This document shows positions 5,799 to 7,735 of a stretch of 7,735 nucleotides of DNA, one piece after another. The DNA comes from an uncultured Verrucomicrobiota bacterium (GTDB taxonomy: Bacteria; Verrucomicrobiota; Verrucomicrobiia; Opitutales; Opitutaceae): the NCBI GenBank assembly GCA_903919625.1, contig CAIXIZ010000404.1, positions 1 to 7,735 on the forward strand, read 5' to 3'. The position numbers and the translations under genes are program-made. Numbering within the stretch: position 1 is the stretch's first letter; every line of letters starts with the position of its first letter. Under the pieces are notes generated by a model. It searched no databases and was not told where the DNA came from. It saw only the letters and a list, made by a program, of their open reading frames with translations.

Positions 5799-5826
5799 GG
5801 TTCCCTCCCGCTTTACCCAGGAATCC
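5799..5826 (+). promoter_or_regulatory. Downstream leader hairpin presenting the competing repeat
   Basis: GGTTCC (5799-5804) can pair with GGAATCC (5820-5826) with one bulged base. Its loop holds CTCCCGCTT (5805-5813), the nine-base repeat of 5706-5714. The loop could therefore reach back to GCGGGAG (5716-5722). From here to the ATG at 5879 I see no Shine-Dalgarno and no further clear structure. Confidence 0.3.
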
Positions 5827-5878
5827 GGCCTTCGACAGACTTGCGCTGGCCCGCCGCTTCCTGCCAGGCTCGCCCTTC

Positions 5879-6934
5879 ATGCAGAAAACTTCCGACATCA
5901 ATGTCGTCGAGACTCGTCCTCTGCCGCCGCCGGCCTCGCTGCTGGCCGCGCTGCCGAAAACGGACGCGCAGGCGGATTTCGTCACCCATGCCCGCCGGGA
6001 AATTCACCGGCTGATCTTCACGGACGACAAGCGCCTGCTGCTCATCGTCGGCCCGTGCTCGATCCATGACCCGGTGGCGGGCCGTGACTATGCGCAGCGG
6101 CTCGCCGCGCTGGCCCGCGAAGTGGCCGACCGCGTGCTGATCGTGATGCGCGTGTATTTTGAGAAACCCCGCACCACCGTCGGCTGGAAAGGCCTCGTGA
6201 TGGACCCGCATCTGGACGGTTCGCATGACATTGCCGCCGGGCTGCAGCTGGGGCGCGCGTTTCTGCTCGACGTGCTCGAACTCGGCCTGCCGACCGCCAC
6301 GGAATTTCTCGATCCCATCACCCCGCAGTTTATGGCTGACCTGGTGTGCTGGGGCGCCATCGGCGCACGCACGACCGAATCCCAGACGCACCGCCAGATG
6401 GCCTCGGGTCTGTCCATGCCGCTCGGTTTCAAAAACGGCACGGACGGCTCCATCCAGTCGGCCATCAACGCCATCAAGGCCGCGGCGCAACCGCAGACAT
6501 TTCTGGGCATCAACCTCGCCGGGGCCGCCGCCGCCGTGGTCACCCGCGGCAATCCCGACTGCCACATTGTGCTGCGCGGGGGTGCGACCGGCCCGAACTA
6601 TTCCCCGGCGCATATCGCACAAACCGAGCAACTGCTGGCCAAGGCCGGCCTCCCGCGGTCGATCCTGGTCGACTGTTCGCACGACAACTCGGCCAAGCAG
6701 CCCGAACGCCAGCCCGAGGTCATGCGGGCGTTGCTCGATCAGATCACCGCCGGCAATGCCTCGATCATGGGCGCCATGATCGAGAGCAACCTGGTCGCCG
6801 GCAGCCAGCCGTTCCCGCAGCCCAAGGACAGGCTTCGCTACGGGGTCAGCATCACCGACGGCTGCATCGACTGGCCGACCACGGAGGCGTTGGTTCGGAC
6901 CACTTATGCCGCCCTGGCGCCGCGTTTTCGCTGA
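5879..6934 (+). CDS. aroF: 3-deoxy-7-phosphoheptulonate (DAHP) synthase, type I (AroF/AroG/AroH class)
   Basis: A protein of 351 residues, the length of the E. coli isozymes. It joins phosphoenolpyruvate and erythrose 4-phosphate to give DAHP, the entry to aromatic amino acid synthesis. Motifs are LLIVGPCSIHDP with metal-binding Cys60, MRVYFEKPRTTVGWKGL (90-106) with Arg91 and Lys96, and GARTTESQTHRQMASGLSMP. They continue with GFKNGTDGS, ILVDCSHDNS (metal His), AMIESNLVAGSQ (metal Glu) and GVSITDGCIDW (metal Asp). The N-terminal ~45 residues found in allosteric members are present. ESQTHRQMASGLSMP and AAQPQTFLGIN look closer, from memory, to Tyr-sensitive AroF than to AroG, but the effector cannot be fixed by eye. 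The ATG at 5879 has no Shine-Dalgarno. The long structured leader suggests regulation at transcription elongation. A GC-rich hairpin follows the stop. Confidence 0.96.
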   Translation: MQKTSDINVVETRPLPPPASLLAALPKTDAQADFVTHARREIHRLIFTDDKRLLLIVGPCSIHDPVAGRDYAQRLAALAREVADRVLIVMRVYFEKPRTTVGWKGLVMDPHLDGSHDIAAGLQLGRAFLLDVLELGLPTATEFLDPITPQFMADLVCWGAIGARTTESQTHRQMASGLSMPLGFKNGTDGSIQSAINAIKAAAQPQTFLGINLAGAAAAVVTRGNPDCHIVLRGGATGPNYSPAHIAQTEQLLAKAGLPRSILVDCSHDNSAKQPERQPEVMRALLDQITAGNASIMGAMIESNLVAGSQPFPQPKDRLRYGVSITDGCIDWPTTEALVRTTYAALAPRFR

Positions 6935-6961
6935 TGGCAGATGAACCCGTGGTGCCGGAGG

Positions 6962-6982
6962 ACCGCCCCGGAAGGGGCGGTT
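6962..6982 (+). terminator. Hairpin after DAHP synthase
   Basis: ACCGCCCC (6962-6969), loop GGAA, GGGGCGGT (6974-6981): eight perfect pairs closed by a GNRA-type loop, 27 bp after the stop. Only two Ts follow, so it is either a weak intrinsic terminator, a Rho-dependent end, or a 3' stabilising stem. It marks a likely boundary before mdh. The rest of this 166-bp gap shows no clear promoter; a TAAATT at 7050-7055 is the best -10 seen. Confidence 0.45.
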
Positions 6983-7100
6983 GCCGACGAGATGGTTTAT
7001 TCGCGCGGCTCCACCGCCGTGTCGAAAACCTAATTCCTGACCCTCGGCTTAAATTCTTTCGTGTGTTTCAGGCAGTTCTGGGCTAGCCGTTGGGCCTCCC

Positions 7101-7735
7101 ATGAAAACCCCTATCCGCGTCGCCATTACCGGAGCTGCCGGTCAGATCGGCTACTCCCTCCTGTTTCGTATCGCCTCTGGCGCCATGTTTGGCCCCGACC
7201 AGCCGGTGATCCTCCAGCTCATCGAGGCTCCCATTGAGAAAGCCTTGAAGGCGCTCGAAGGCGTTGCGATGGAACTCGACGACTGTGCGTTTCCGCTGCT
7301 CGCCGGCATCGTGCAGACCGCCGACCCTGCGGTCGGCTTCAAGGAGGCCAACTGGTGCCTCCTCGTCGGGGCCAAGCCCCGTGGTCCCGGCATGGAGCGC
7401 GCCGACCTCCTCAAGGACAATGGCCGGATTTTCACCGCGCAGGGCAAAATCATCGACGAGGTCGCCGCCGCCGATGCGCGGGTTGCCGTGGTGGGCAACC
7501 CCGCCAACACCAACTGCATGATCGCCGCCAGTCACGCCAAGCGCCTGCCGCCCGAACGCTTCACCGCCATGGTCCGGCTCGACCAAAATCGTGCCCAGAC
7601 CCAGCTGGCCAAAAAATCCGGGGTGGCGCTCACCGCGGTCCAGAACATTTTTATTTACGGCAACCACAGCCCGACGATGTTCCCCGCCTTTGCGCAGGCC
7701 ACCATCGGTGGCAAACCGGCGCCGGTGGTCATCAA
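7101..7735 (+). CDS. mdh: Malate dehydrogenase (NAD), 5' part
   Basis: The gene runs off the right edge; 211 whole codons are present of about 325-330 usual. It interconverts malate and oxaloacetate with NAD in the TCA cycle, in the cytosol. The N-terminal Rossmann motif is ITGAAGQIGYSLLFRIASG (9-27), and LIEAP (40-44) is the NAD ribose-binding region. ELDDCAFPLL, then GAKPRGPGMERADLL with substrate arginines Arg94 and Arg100, and GNPANTN (132-138) follow. VRLDQNRA holds catalytic Asp161 and Arg164, and IYGNHSP holds catalytic His189. This is the cytosolic-type Mdh group, not the LDH-like group. The residue after the catalytic Asp is Gln162, where I would expect His. The ATG at 7101 is preceded by CCTCCC, with no Shine-Dalgarno. 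Confidence 0.95.
   Translation, partial: MKTPIRVAITGAAGQIGYSLLFRIASGAMFGPDQPVILQLIEAPIEKALKALEGVAMELDDCAFPLLAGIVQTADPAVGFKEANWCLLVGAKPRGPGMERADLLKDNGRIFTAQGKIIDEVAAADARVAVVGNPANTNCMIAASHAKRLPPERFTAMVRLDQNRAQTQLAKKSGVALTAVQNIFIYGNHSPTMFPAFAQATIGGKPAPVVI

Noticed and set aside
5664..6014. A 116-codon open frame from TTG through the leader into DAHP synthase
   Set aside because: It is out of frame with DAHP synthase, runs through both hairpins and ends inside the real gene.
5813..6682. A 289-codon open frame antisense to DAHP synthase
   Set aside because: It lies within a gene with complete catalytic motifs on the other strand and shows only compositional residues.
6934..7086. A 50-codon ORF whose ATG overlaps the DAHP synthase stop (TGATG)
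   Set aside because: The overlap would suit translational coupling, but the product is Arg-rich and featureless and the GC-rich hairpin at 6962-6981 lies inside it. It looks like chance read-through of a 3' untranslated region.

Overview
The window is GC-rich, tightly packed bacterial chromosome (roughly 60-65% G+C by eye) carrying housekeeping genes. Nothing in it marks a mobile element, phage, CRISPR array or RNA gene. The closest fit I can suggest is Verrucomicrobiota, perhaps the Opitutaceae. This rests on three things: a secreted SHD1-like protein, a secreted DUF2059 protein, and the near absence of Shine-Dalgarno sequences. The assignment comes from protein features, not from a database search.

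Layout, left to right. A 3' fragment of the PLP-homeostasis gene yggS (1-464, +) is followed by shikimate dehydrogenase aroE (568-1485, +). A DnaQ-like exonuclease (1529-2215, -) converges on aroE and is divergent from an IMPase-family histidinol-phosphatase, hisN (2281-3063, +). Next to hisN lies a secreted SHD1-like protein (3104-3811, +), whose stop codon is one base from the stop of the convergent secreted DUF2059 protein (3813-4571, -). Upstream of the latter on the minus strand is ygfZ (4683-5612, -), a folate-binding Fe-S maintenance protein. A 266-bp divergent spacer (5613-5878), AT-rich in its first half, separates ygfZ from a type I DAHP synthase (5879-6934, +). The window ends inside malate dehydrogenase mdh (7101 to the edge, +).

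Functionally, two genes belong to the shikimate pathway: DAHP synthase catalyses the first step and AroE the fourth. HisN makes histidinol. Mdh belongs to the TCA cycle. YggS and YgfZ are cofactor and Fe-S maintenance factors. The genes are mostly in short units of alternating strand, so this is not one biosynthetic operon.

The most interesting region is the spacer ahead of DAHP synthase. It has a perfect TATAAT on the plus strand overlapping a probable ygfZ -10 on the minus strand. A possible 31-codon leader ORF follows, with four Phe codons, three of them within six codons, and its stop lies 14 nt before a 13-pair hairpin with a T-run. An earlier hairpin with its own TTTT overlaps the leader ORF, and a second copy of that hairpin's 5' arm lies downstream, able to compete for pairing. 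Together these look like an amino-acid-responsive attenuator for the entry enzyme of aromatic biosynthesis. I know of no description of this leader, and its mechanism is inference.
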